The notes beneath the pieces are model-generated. The model was not told the origin of the DNA and did not search any database. It was given only the letters and a program-made list of their open reading frames with translations. A stretch of 64,000 bases of DNA from the NCBI RefSeq assembly GCF_002079055.1, contig NC_047498.1, positions 709,299 through 773,298 of the forward strand. The letters run 5' to 3'. Source of the DNA: Saccharomyces paradoxus (taxonomy: Eukaryota > Ascomycota > Saccharomycetes > Saccharomycetales > Saccharomycetaceae). The position numbers and the translations under genes are program-made. The number at the start of each line of letters is the position of its first letter. The first letter of the stretch is position 1. Positions 12,279 to 21,623 of the stretch are shown piece after piece.

Positions 12279-13829
12279 CTAACGTAAAAATCCCTTCTTC
12301 TTTGTAGGGACGGGCGAGTGGTTAACATTGGGAGAAGCGCTATTTATGGAAAGTTCCAACTGCTTTTTTTTGTCCTCTAAAGCTTTTAATTGTTTAGTCA
12401 ATTTTTCCTTCATTTCTTTATGTCTAGCAAACAATTCAGTTTCCGATTTTTGTAGTTTTTTCTCCTTTTCGGAAACTTTTTGTTGGAAAACTGTTTTCAT
12501 TTCAATTTCTAGTTTGGCTAACTTGGCCTCATGTAGAGTTTTTTCTTCTTGTTGTTTAGATATTGGATCGAACTCTTTGAAAACTGAATTATCTTGCTTG
12601 ATACCAAGCTTGGCCAATTTAGAAGACCTGTAGTTTTCGTACAGTATCTTGCTTGTCCTTTCCTTCAATTCCTCCATGAACTGCTTGATCAATAAATTTT
12701 TCAAAAGGTTGAAATCAGAGTGATTGTCATTATCAACTTCGATCACCCCCCATGGATAAGAACGGCCTCTCACTTGATTACCATTATAGTTCTCCACAAG
12801 ATCGTTGGAGCCAATGACAGCATAAGGTAAGCTAGTGAACAGTCTTTCGGATAAGTGGCTATTTTCAACATCATCATTGGAATAAATTGGCGGCTTAAAC
12901 AGTTCGATATTAGATTGAATTAACTGGTTCATAATGGTTTTCTTGAAACTTAAGATCTCTTCATCAGTCAAGATATCCGATTTAGCAATGACAGGAATCA
13001 AGTTACATTTCTCATAAACAGATTGCATGAACTTCAAGTCCAAAGGCTTCAAGTAATGACCTGTAGGTTCAATGAAATAAAGACATGCATGTATTCTTTT
13101 GTCGTTTATTGAATGCCTATTAATTTTGTTCTCCGCATCCAAATACTGATCGAAACGAGAATCAATCTCCTTAATGATCGGGTTCCACGACTCTTGATCA
13201 TTGTTCAAAAAATCACCAAATCCTTCAGTATCAACCACGTTCAAATTTAGTTTAACACCGTTTTCCTCAATAACCGACTCATATGACTTAATTTTGACCT
13301 TGTGTTTTTGTTCCTGTGCTTGGTTCTCGTGCCCTTCCTCTTCCTCTTGATCATTCGTAAGTTCTTCCTCCCGGTCTTTCACTAAATTGGCCTCAATATC
13401 ATCACTGTTAAATAAAGTTTTCATTAAGGTTGTTTTACCAATACCGTTAGAACCTACACATAAGAGGTTGAAACTGAATCCGTTCTTTATGGACCTTCTA
13501 TGCCATTGCTTGGGTAAGTTTGCAAACCCTACATATCCATTGATTTGACGACGAATAAACTTAACCTCTGGTTGGTCAGGCAGAACTTGACCCTTCTCGC
13601 TCTGAGAGGAGGTGATGCCCATACCGAGGCTGGATTCCGCCTTCACGCCGGATTCAGCTGCGTCAAATGTCTCATTGTCGTCATTTTGCGTACCGTTCGT
13701 ATATTGCGAGTCCACCCCATCATGGTCCTGCGGCTCTTGCTTGATCTGAACATCATTGAATTGATCGTGTTGACGCTCTTCTTGCTCTGGGTCCTGCTTA
13801 ATGGACACTTGTTCCTCCTTTAAACTCAT
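12279..13829 (-). CDS. CDC3: Septin Cdc3
   Basis: Cdc3 is one of the mitotic septins that polymerise into the ring at the bud neck and serve as scaffold for cytokinesis. I place the start at 13829 (MSLKEEQVSI), giving 516 residues against 520; the 40 upstream codons of open frame are not conserved. An acidic N-terminal extension of about 95 residues precedes the septin GTPase core: P-loop GSNGIGKT at 126-133, G3 as DTEGFG, and G4 as AKSD. A septin-unique element follows, then a C-terminal coiled coil from about residue 430, and the end KKKGFLR. S. cerevisiae has PDG where this protein has SNG in the P-loop, a change at a non-catalytic position. Divergent from NKP2 across 660 bases. Confidence 0.97.
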   Translation of the reverse strand: MSLKEEQVSIKQDPEQEERQHDQFNDVQIKQEPQDHDGVDSQYTNGTQNDDNETFDAAESGVKAESSLGMGITSSQSEKGQVLPDQPEVKFIRRQINGYVGFANLPKQWHRRSIKNGFSFNLLCVGSNGIGKTTLMKTLFNSDDIEANLVKDREEELTNDQEEEEGHENQAQEQKHKVKIKSYESVIEENGVKLNLNVVDTEGFGDFLNNDQESWNPIIKEIDSRFDQYLDAENKINRHSINDKRIHACLYFIEPTGHYLKPLDLKFMQSVYEKCNLIPVIAKSDILTDEEILSFKKTIMNQLIQSNIELFKPPIYSNDDVENSHLSERLFTSLPYAVIGSNDLVENYNGNQVRGRSYPWGVIEVDNDNHSDFNLLKNLLIKQFMEELKERTSKILYENYRSSKLAKLGIKQDNSVFKEFDPISKQQEEKTLHEAKLAKLEIEMKTVFQQKVSEKEKKLQKSETELFARHKEMKEKLTKQLKALEDKKKQLELSINSASPNVNHSPVPTKKKGFLR

Positions 13830-14489
13830 CGCAACGTAGTATGGTCCGGTGTGTTCGTTTAGTTGTCGTGTGATTCCAGATTTGGTATTTCTTTGATCTG
13901 CTTTCCTCGAGAGGTTTTGACCCAATACACAAAACAACACAAAACGCAATTGCTAAAACCGAGACAAAAAATGGCAAAAAACAGGAAGCGAAAACACGCC
14001 CCGCTATATCACCATACACGTAGATCATAAAAGACGAAAATATCAAATTAGCCGCCCAGGTGATTCCTTATCAAGAAAGAAAGAGAAAAGAGGAAACTGG
14101 AGGAATTCCATATTTTTTTACAGAACGCGAGATAAATTTCACAATTACCAAGAATTAAGTTACTAAAGACGTTTCACACGCTCCCTTACACTGCCTTTTC
14201 TTGCAATTCTAGTGCTACTGCTGGTATCTTGCGTTTGACACTAGAATCGGTTTCTTGCCACCCCCAGGAACAATTGGCACACAAAACTAAATAATTGATC
14301 TTGCACAACCACAAGACATCAACAAGACTAACGGCGAACATTGCGGTCGCCGCCGCCCGCTTCGCGGAGAAACAACAAAAAACAACGATTATCGTTGTCG
14401 AGAAAAGTTCGAAATGTTGGCACAACATGACAAATAAACAGAGCTTTAACTATCGCACTCCGAATTTTGCTTTAAAGAAAAGCGTATAA
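13830..14489. promoter_or_regulatory. Divergent CDC3 / NKP2 promoter with URS1-like site
   Basis: The 660-base gap holds TAGCCGCCCA at 14049-14058, nine of ten matches to the Ume6 site URS1 (TAGCCGCCGA), about 220 bases upstream of CDC3. A GC-rich patch (GCGGTCGCCGCCGCCCGC) lies at about 14344-14361. Ume6 control would fit the raised septin expression during sporulation, but this is inference from the motif alone. Open frames here lack gene character. Confidence 0.45.
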
Positions 14490-14951
14490 ATGAATTCTGA
14501 ACAACTGCTACATCACTATGTTTCGGATTCCCTATTGACTGCTCTGGTAAGTTTCCAGGAGTTCAAGCAGCTGCTGCGATCGTACACGAACGACGAGCAG
14601 CAACTACGCCGTTGGTACAATTCGCTTCAGGCTAGAGACGCGCAGGTGGCCTCTGACTTACAAGCCCGAATCAAACAGTTCTTTATAGCGCTGCGCTCTA
14701 GATTACTGCGATTTCTGGAAAGCGATCAAATGTCTCACTCACTTAGCCTCGAGACACTGATTGACGGATTGTATAAGATTAATGATCTGTTGCAACAGCG
14801 TTTGCAGATTCTGGACGATGCTATCCATGAAAAGATCCTAGAACTGGCACAATTCGAAAATATGGTCCGCTCACCGACCGCCGGAGACAATGCCATTCCT
14901 GGCCTATTACAAATTATACAATCTTATATCAATCTATTAGAGGAGAATTAG
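14490..14951 (+). CDS. NKP2: Kinetochore protein Nkp2
   Basis: Nkp2 is a non-essential member of the inner kinetochore Ctf19 complex (CCAN), where it pairs with Nkp1 through coiled coils. The 153-residue protein is almost entirely helical, with heptad-like Leu/Ile spacing (RFLESDQMSHSLSLETLIDG, then LQQRLQILDDAIHEKILELA), and has no catalytic motif. Length matches S. cerevisiae. The ATG at 14490 is the first in frame. The stop is only nine bases from the TAD3 stop, so the two genes converge with essentially no spacer and their 3' ends must overlap in transcripts. Confidence 0.93.
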   Translation: MNSEQLLHHYVSDSLLTALVSFQEFKQLLRSYTNDEQQLRRWYNSLQARDAQVASDLQARIKQFFIALRSRLLRFLESDQMSHSLSLETLIDGLYKINDLLQQRLQILDDAIHEKILELAQFENMVRSPTAGDNAIPGLLQIIQSYINLLEEN

Positions 14952-14960
14952 CGGAAAAAA

Positions 14961-16058
14961 CTAGCAGCAGACATCCTGGTCAACCTGTCCCACAGGGTAT
15001 TCCTTGCCGATCCATTGAAAGGCTTCGTACGTTGAGTTCAGCTGTTTGTTGTCGTTCATGCAGTATCCGTCACCGCTCGTAATTTTTAAGCTTCCAGTGC
15101 GTTGCATCTCTGTAAGGAAAACCACACGTTTCACGCGAGAATGGATCAGGGCCATGGAGCACATTGAGCATGGCTCATGAGTCAAATAAACGTCGTAATC
15201 AAGGCATAGGTACGCGTTTGATTCTTCATCTACACCCTCCCTAAGTCTCTCGCCTACCGTGCGGATACCCACCATCACACTGTGGTCAATGGGCAGCGAG
15301 CTTTCGCAGTTTCTGCCGTCTTCTACCACCACTTTGTCCTTTTTCCTCGATGGGTCAACAAAAACGCTCACCACTGGAAACTGTTTTCCCGCCGCTGCCA
15401 TATTCACAGACAAGGTCGACACATGCGATAGCTCATTTCGTACTTCCAGCATGTCTATTTTATAGTCGTTTAATATTTGATCATTGGGGTTGCCGTTCCA
15501 AATCAACGGCCAGTATTTTACAGACCATACATTGTTCAGTTCCTTTGTGCTAGGCGCAAACTCTGGCACCTTGATCTCATCCCTCAGTTGATATTTTTTT
15601 GCTCCAATCCAAATGCTCTTCAATTTATTGTCCATTTCGTTTTCGTGACGAATGTACTCTTTCGAACACAGCACCACTTCCAACGTAGAAGTCTCGACGT
15701 TTTTGCGGATCCTTTTCAAGTGTTTCAATGAAATAGGATCATTTTTCTGAAAATCGTTTCGAATTAGCCTACTTTACTAGTTAGTTTACTTCAATAAATA
15801 CTAAAACAAAAAAAACATTTTACATACTCAATTACTTTCTTTGAGTCTCTTGGCTCTATTACCATACTCCACACATTGACTGCACGTATATACGTTTGGA
15901 AGTTAGTTACTCGAAATCGTAAATTCCGTTGGATTTCATAAATACATACTTAACTTGGGTGTATTTACATCTTTAAAATTTCTAATTTGCAGAAGTCGAT
16001 CTTCTATTATTCCGTTCTGATAATCGATTTTTAGCGGATTATTAACTTTTTTAACCAT
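14961..16058 (-). CDS. TAD3: tRNA A34 deaminase subunit Tad3 (split by two introns)
   Basis: Tad2/Tad3 converts A34 to inosine in the tRNA wobble position. I read three exons on the minus strand: 16058-15950, 15879-15828 and 15768-14961. Joined they give 969 bases, 322 codons plus stop, exactly the length of the S. cerevisiae protein. The second exon encodes NVWSMVIEPRDSKKVIE and the third opens with LIRNDFQKND. The deaminase domain is C-terminal: HSVMVG, where the catalytic Glu of HxE is replaced by Val, then EPCSMCSMALIHS with the zinc cysteines. This is the family hallmark of the non-catalytic partner. Without splicing only 255 residues would be visible. Divergent from EST2 over 170 bases. 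Confidence 0.95.
15769..15827 (-). other. TAD3: TAD3 intron 2 (59 nt)
   Basis: Starts GTATGT, carries AACTAAC as branch point and ends AGTAG on the minus strand. It splits a Glu codon after the second base. It is short even for yeast, with about 15 bases from branch point to acceptor. Confidence 0.88.
15880..15949 (-). other. TAD3: TAD3 intron 1 (70 nt)
   Basis: Read on the minus strand it starts GTATGT, carries TAACTAAC as a branch-point variant, and ends TGCAG. It interrupts an Ile codon after the first base. Removing it restores the conserved reading frame. Confidence 0.9.
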
Positions 16059-16228
16059 AACGAACACGCCCAAATGAATACAGTCCTTCAGAATGTCGAA
16101 TGATATATACTTCCAGATGAGCTATTGATGATTCGCATTAAAAAAAAGAGAAAAAAGAAATCATGGCAATGGCACTAGTGAAGTGAAAAAGTGAAAAACT
16201 AAAAAAAAAAATTTGAGTAATTATACGT

Positions 16229-18859
16229 ATGAGAAGCTTATATGAGTTCACCCAAGACAAGCTTAACATTGATTTAGAGACCTGCATTATTTACCAGGAA
16301 AATTTCAAATGTGGTCAGTTCAATGGCCTCGATGAAATTCTAACTACGTGTTTCATACTACAAAATTCGAGAAAAGTAGCATTACCATACCTTCCTGGTG
16401 ACTTAAGTCACAAAGCAGTCATTGACCACTGCATTATTTACCTTTTGACTGGTGAATTTTACAATAACGTGCTAACATTTGGCTATAAAATAGCTAGAAA
16501 TGAAGATGTCGACAATAGCCTTTTTTGCCATTCTGCAAATGTTAACGTTACATTATTGAAAGGTGTCCCTTGGGAAATGTTCCACAGTTTGATCGGTACA
16601 AATTCGTTCGTTGATTTATTGATAAATTATACAGTGGTTCAATTCAACGGCCAGTTTTTCGCTCAAATCGTGGGTAATAGGTGTAACGAACCTCATTTAC
16701 CGCCCAAATGGGCTCAAAGAACGTCATCTGGCAATACTGCACAAATCAAACAATTGATGGGACCAGTGACAAATAAGCCATTCCTACACAGGCTCAAAAT
16801 AAATTCTCCCTCTTTTTTTCCTTATGGCAAGATTCTTCCCTTATCATCATCCTTTAAAAAGCTAACTGACGTAAGAGAAACTATTTTCCCCATAAATTTG
16901 GTTAAAATTCCCCAAAGACTAAAGGTACGAATCAATTTGACGCTGCAAAAACTGTTAAAGAGACACAAACGTTTAAATTATGTTTCCGTTCTGAACAGTA
17001 TCTGCTCACCATCGGAAGAAACCGTATCGAATTTGTCGCATTTGAGCAGACAATCACCAAAAGAACAAGTCTTGAGATTTATAATTGTCATTTTACAGAA
17101 ATTATTACCCCAAGAGATGTTTGGTTCAAAGAAAAATAAATGCAAAATAATCAGGAATCTAAATCTTTTATTAAGTTTACCCTTAAATGGCTATTTGCCA
17201 TTCGACAGTTTGTTGAAAAAGTTAAGATTAAAGGACTTTCGATGGTTGTTGGTTTCTGATGTTTCGTTCACTAAGCAGAACTTTGAGAATTTAAATCAAT
17301 TGGTGACTTGTTTCATTTCCTGGCTATTTAGACATTTATTCCCCAAAATTATACAGACTTTTTTTTATTGCACCGAAATATCTTCTACAGTGACAATTGT
17401 TTACTTTAGACATGATATTTGGAATAAACTTGTCACCCCTTTCCTTGCAGGATATTTTAAGAAATACTTGGTTGAAAACAATGTATGTAGAAACCATAAT
17501 AGTTATACGTTGTCCAATTTCAATCATAGCAAAATGAGGATTATACCAAAAAAAAATAATAATGAATTCAGGATTATCGCCATCCCATGCGGAGGGGCAG
17601 ACGAAGAAGAATTTATGATTTATAAGGAAAATCACAAAAATGCTGTAGCACCTACTCAAAAAGTCCTAGAATACCTAAGGAACAAAAGGCAGACTAGTTT
17701 TACTAAAATGTATTCTCCAATGCAAATAGCTGACCGTATCAAAGAATTTAAACAGAGCCTTTTAAAGAAATTCAATAATGTCTTACCAGAACTATATTTC
17801 ATGAAGTTTGATGTCAAATCATGTTATGACTCAATACCAAGAATGGAGTGTATGAGAATACTCAAGGAGGCATTAAAAAGTGAAAATGGTTTTTTTGTCA
17901 GATCGCAATCTTTTTTCAACACCAATACAGGTGTCTTAAAGTTGGTCAATGTAGTAAACGCTAGCAGAGTACCAAAACCTTATGAACTATACATAGATAA
18001 TGTGAGAACAATTCATTTATCGAATCAGGATGTTATAAACGTTGTAGAGATGGAAATATTTAAAACAGCTTTGTGGGTCGAAGATAAGTGCTACTTGAGA
18101 GAAGATGGACTCTTTCAAGGTTCTAGTTTATCTGCACCGATTGTTGATCTGATGTATGACGATCTTTTAGAGTTTTATGGCGAGTTCAAAACCTGTCCTA
18201 ACCAGGATACATTAATTTTAAGATTGGCTGACGATTTCCTCATAATATCAACAGACCAGCAGCAAATAATAAATATCAAAAATCTTGCCTCCGGCGGATT
18301 TCAGAAATATAATGCTAAAGCCAATGAAGACAAGATTTTGGCTGTAAGCTCCCACTCGGATGATGATACGGTTATTCAATTCTGTGCAATGCACATATTC
18401 GTTAAAAAATTGGAGGTTTGGAAACATTCAAGCACGATGAACAATTTCAATATCCGTTCAAGTTCAAGCAAGAGAATATTCCGAAGTTTAATAGCACTGT
18501 TTAACACTAGAATCTCCTATAAAACAGTTGATTCTAATCTGAATTCAACAACCACCGTTCTCATGCAAATTCATCATGTCGTGAAGAACATTTCTGAAGG
18601 TTATAAATCTGCTTTTAAGGATCTATCAATAAACGATAGGGAAAGCATGCAATTTTCTTCGTTCTTACTACGTATAATTGAAATGACAGTAGATGCTTGT
18701 CCAATTACGAAATGCGATCCTTTAATAGAGTATGAAGTACGATTCGCCATATTGAATGGATTTTTGGAAAGCCTCTCTTCAAATGCATCAAAATTCAAAA
18801 ATAATATTATTCTTTTGAGAAAGGAAATTCAACATCTGCAACCACATATATATACATAG
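16229..18859 (+). CDS. EST2: Telomerase reverse transcriptase Est2
   Basis: Est2 is the catalytic subunit that copies the TLC1 RNA template onto chromosome ends. The 876-residue frame (884 in S. cerevisiae) shows the TERT layout: TEN domain (1-~160), RNA-binding domain with CP and T motifs (about 200-420, ending FFYCTEISSTVTIVYFRHDIW), then reverse transcriptase motifs 1 and 2 (MRIIPKKNNNEFRIIAIPC), A (FDVKSCYDSI, Asp528), B' (GLFQGSSLSAPI), C (LADDFLIIST, Asp668 and Asp669), D and E. All three catalytic Asp are present. The C-terminus ends HIYT, a few residues shorter than S. cerevisiae. The TEN domain is the most diverged part. Start at 16229 matches the family N-terminus. Converges on BUD6. 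Confidence 0.98.
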   Translation: MRSLYEFTQDKLNIDLETCIIYQENFKCGQFNGLDEILTTCFILQNSRKVALPYLPGDLSHKAVIDHCIIYLLTGEFYNNVLTFGYKIARNEDVDNSLFCHSANVNVTLLKGVPWEMFHSLIGTNSFVDLLINYTVVQFNGQFFAQIVGNRCNEPHLPPKWAQRTSSGNTAQIKQLMGPVTNKPFLHRLKINSPSFFPYGKILPLSSSFKKLTDVRETIFPINLVKIPQRLKVRINLTLQKLLKRHKRLNYVSVLNSICSPSEETVSNLSHLSRQSPKEQVLRFIIVILQKLLPQEMFGSKKNKCKIIRNLNLLLSLPLNGYLPFDSLLKKLRLKDFRWLLVSDVSFTKQNFENLNQLVTCFISWLFRHLFPKIIQTFFYCTEISSTVTIVYFRHDIWNKLVTPFLAGYFKKYLVENNVCRNHNSYTLSNFNHSKMRIIPKKNNNEFRIIAIPCGGADEEEFMIYKENHKNAVAPTQKVLEYLRNKRQTSFTKMYSPMQIADRIKEFKQSLLKKFNNVLPELYFMKFDVKSCYDSIPRMECMRILKEALKSENGFFVRSQSFFNTNTGVLKLVNVVNASRVPKPYELYIDNVRTIHLSNQDVINVVEMEIFKTALWVEDKCYLREDGLFQGSSLSAPIVDLMYDDLLEFYGEFKTCPNQDTLILRLADDFLIISTDQQQIINIKNLASGGFQKYNAKANEDKILAVSSHSDDDTVIQFCAMHIFVKKLEVWKHSSTMNNFNIRSSSSKRIFRSLIALFNTRISYKTVDSNLNSTTTVLMQIHHVVKNISEGYKSAFKDLSINDRESMQFSSFLLRIIEMTVDACPITKCDPLIEYEVRFAILNGFLESLSSNASKFKNNIILLRKEIQHLQPHIYT

Positions 18860-18993
18860 TTAATTGGTAACATTAATATATGAAAATACAAACGGCTTAT
18901 GATGCCGATTAGGAAATTATTACTGCAAAACCCCGTAACAAACGGAAAAGCACTGATTTCTTTTCTCATTGAGTTCCATAGAAACAAGTGTGT

Positions 18994-21360
18994 TCAACCG
19001 AACCCGGGCCCGAAATATGCTCTCAGATTTTCTTCATCCTTTTGCTTTCTTATCCTTTCTATTTCTTCAAAGCCCCCCGACTTTTTCAGGTTTGAATTTC
19101 CCACAAAATTTTCCAGTTCATCGTCGAATTCATTACTAGCTTTGAGTTTTCTTTCCATCTCCCACATCTTTTCGGCCTTGTCAATCGCTTCAACCCTGCC
19201 ATCATGGTCAGGGTTTAAAGATTGAACGGCAACCATGACCTGTTCCCTAACCTGATTGAATGTACCCGGCCTCATAATGGGCAAAATAGGATTACTTTTT
19301 GATCTTAAAGGGTTTTTCTCTTGCTCTTCACAACATAACTTGATAAGATCGAAAGTCTCCAATGCCTTACCCAGGTCTTCCTTCAAGTCTAGAATCAACT
19401 CTTCCTGTAACGTAAGAAACTGCTGTTCTTCGCAAACCTTATCCAGCTCGGCTTCCCACGTTTTTTTCCAATGCGGCTTTTCAGTATCAACAAACTCCTG
19501 TAGTTTGAGTAGACCTGCTTGAGCACTCTCTAAATCCTTAGATACAGTTTCCAACTTCTTTTTAGCGGGCTGAGACCTACGCTCAGCAACGTCTTTCCTC
19601 ATGATTTCGATCACATCTTGCAAATCATCTACTTTACTTAGCAGAGTATCCGATAAATCGCCGAGTTCGGTCTGTGATTTTTCCATGTATATCCTATTAG
19701 AAGAATCTTTGGCAGAAAATGACAAAGATTTGAACTTGTCGACCTTTTGCAAAATGTTAAAAATGGTCTGATTAATATGTGACCTATTAATATTGTGCAC
19801 TTGTTTAATTTTTCCCAGTTCATACTGAATATCCTTGACCGTTTTATCATCTTCTTTCTTGTTTGGCCCGGGATATTTGTGTTCATTAGCTTCGAGGCCA
19901 GATTGTGGTAAAACTTCCGTTTGCCTGCCATTAGTTGCAGAACCAAAACTCATTTCCTTTAAGCGCCTTATTATATCATTCTGACTATTTGATATTTCAA
20001 TCTTAACTGTGTCAATAAAATCTTTAATCATTTCATTGGAGTCCTCTTGAAGCTTCAACTCGATAACGAATCCTTCTTTAATATCGTGAAGATTTAGTTC
20101 CTCTAATTCATAAAATACTCCATATTGGGGATCCATAATATATATATCCGGGAAGGAATTTGCACCGGGAGAATACGTAAAGCGCTCAACAAATAGCAGT
20201 CTTAACGCATTTTTTGTAGTTGGAAGTTGTATACGACACTTCTTTGTTTTGTCTCCGATTTTCAAAAATACTGGGGAAGCACCATTCATAGCTTTATCTG
20301 GTGAGGTTGTAACAACGCTGGATAATCTTCGCGGAGAAGCACCTGAATTCTCAATGGGCAATGACATTTTAGCCAATGGGTTCGCCCTTGGTACATTGTC
20401 AATGCTTTTACCCTTGTTTTCGGCGGAGGTACTATTACTATCATTTTCATTGTCGTTATTGCCGTATAACTTTGATTTTCTGACTGTTTCCTCCAGATGC
20501 AACATCGAAGGTGAAGGTGTTGCCATAAGACCAGCAGCAGCAGCAGCTTCCGTCGTAGACTGGTTAGTCAATTTGGCCATATGGTATGCAGAGTATCTCT
20601 TTGAGGCTCTCCTTTGTAAATTGGTTCCCTTCTTCAATTGCGAGAGTGCATCATCGTCATCAGATGCGCTTGAGGCATTGTTGGATTTAAGGATTGGTTT
20701 AGAATTAGCTGTTGGTTTTGTCACAGTTGCCTGCGCTGACTGAGCAGATGGTGTTCCCGTGGAAGTAGAATTCACTCTTTCCCTGTATATATTTTCTTTC
20801 GCATCACTTTGTCTTTGATCACGTACAATGCTGCTTTTTCTGCTACTAAATGGAGTCCCCTCACGGGTGCTTTCACTTCCCAATGAAAGGTTACTAGTGA
20901 AGGAAGGATTTTGTTGGTGATGCGATTTTATACTTATCCGATGCTCCTGCTGCATATTCTTCAAAATTGCCTGTTTGACCTTTAGTTTGTCCAAAAGTGT
21001 CACTATAATCTCTCTAATTTTTGGTAGATGTTTATTCAAAGTTTCGTCAGATGGAGGTTCCCTTAATGTTACTTCCAATACACGTCTTAAAGCCATTGGT
21101 ACATCACCAACATCTGACATGTCAACTTTCGCATGCATGAAGAATTTCGATACAACTTTAAAATCATTGCCCAACTGAACGTATGCATCAGATACTGATC
21201 TTCCCGAGGTTGCGCCCTTAGACCATTGTGTTAAAACTTGGAGGAGGTGCTTGGTGGACATCAACAACTTTGTTACTGTCGTTTCAATACTACTGCTGCT
21301 AGACGCAGTTCTTTTAATCTTCGAGGTACCAGAGGCAGATTCATCTGCAGCCATCTTCAT
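18994..21360 (-). CDS. BUD6: Actin/formin-interacting protein Bud6 (Aip3)
   Basis: Bud6 is a polarisome member that binds G-actin and the formin Bni1 and promotes actin-cable nucleation; it is also required for bipolar budding. The 788-residue frame matches the S. cerevisiae length. An N-terminal helical domain (about 30-160) starts [21 protein letters not shown] Ser/Thr-rich, poorly conserved linker follows. The AIP3 core and C-terminal coiled-coil region (about 390-788) contains [20 protein letters not shown] and [20 protein letters not shown], and ends with the conserved YFGPGFG. The start at 21360 (MKMAADES) agrees with the family. Its promoter is shared with MMS22 across 263 bases. Upstream Ser codons form a short run (SSSSS). 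Confidence 0.96.
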   Translation of the reverse strand: MKMAADESASGTSKIKRTASSSSSIETTVTKLLMSTKHLLQVLTQWSKGATSGRSVSDAYVQLGNDFKVVSKFFMHAKVDMSDVGDVPMALRRVLEVTLREPPSDETLNKHLPKIREIIVTLLDKLKVKQAILKNMQQEHRISIKSHHQQNPSFTSNLSLGSESTREGTPFSSRKSSIVRDQRQSDAKENIYRERVNSTSTGTPSAQSAQATVTKPTANSKPILKSNNASSASDDDDALSQLKKGTNLQRRASKRYSAYHMAKLTNQSTTEAAAAAGLMATPSPSMLHLEETVRKSKLYGNNDNENDSNSTSAENKGKSIDNVPRANPLAKMSLPIENSGASPRRLSSVVTTSPDKAMNGASPVFLKIGDKTKKCRIQLPTTKNALRLLFVERFTYSPGANSFPDIYIMDPQYGVFYELEELNLHDIKEGFVIELKLQEDSNEMIKDFIDTVKIEISNSQNDIIRRLKEMSFGSATNGRQTEVLPQSGLEANEHKYPGPNKKEDDKTVKDIQYELGKIKQVHNINRSHINQTIFNILQKVDKFKSLSFSAKDSSNRIYMEKSQTELGDLSDTLLSKVDDLQDVIEIMRKDVAERRSQPAKKKLETVSKDLESAQAGLLKLQEFVDTEKPHWKKTWEAELDKVCEEQQFLTLQEELILDLKEDLGKALETFDLIKLCCEEQEKNPLRSKSNPILPIMRPGTFNQVREQVMVAVQSLNPDHDGRVEAIDKAEKMWEMERKLKASNEFDDELENFVGNSNLKKSGGFEEIERIRKQKDEENLRAYFGPGFG

Positions 21361-21623
21361 TTAATTTTATAAAATGGTGAGGTTAACTACAACAATTCCG
21401 ACTAGAAGTTTCTATACTTTTCCCCTTTTCTTGTGTTTGTTTTGATGGCATTATCTCAAGAATGAATAAATAGTGTGCTGGAATTCGTTCATCTCGGCTA
21501 GCGAGATATCTTCAAAGAGTAAAGCGCATCTGTGTTTAAAATCAAACTCAAGAAGTGAAAAAGTGGAGTAAAAGACAGGAATTGCCGATTTGAAGTGTAG
21601 CAGCAGCGCCAGCAGATAAGCTT

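Noticed and set aside
15259-15731. Plus-strand frames over TAD3 (YLR317W position)
   Set aside because: Overlap a conserved essential gene and have no recognisable features.
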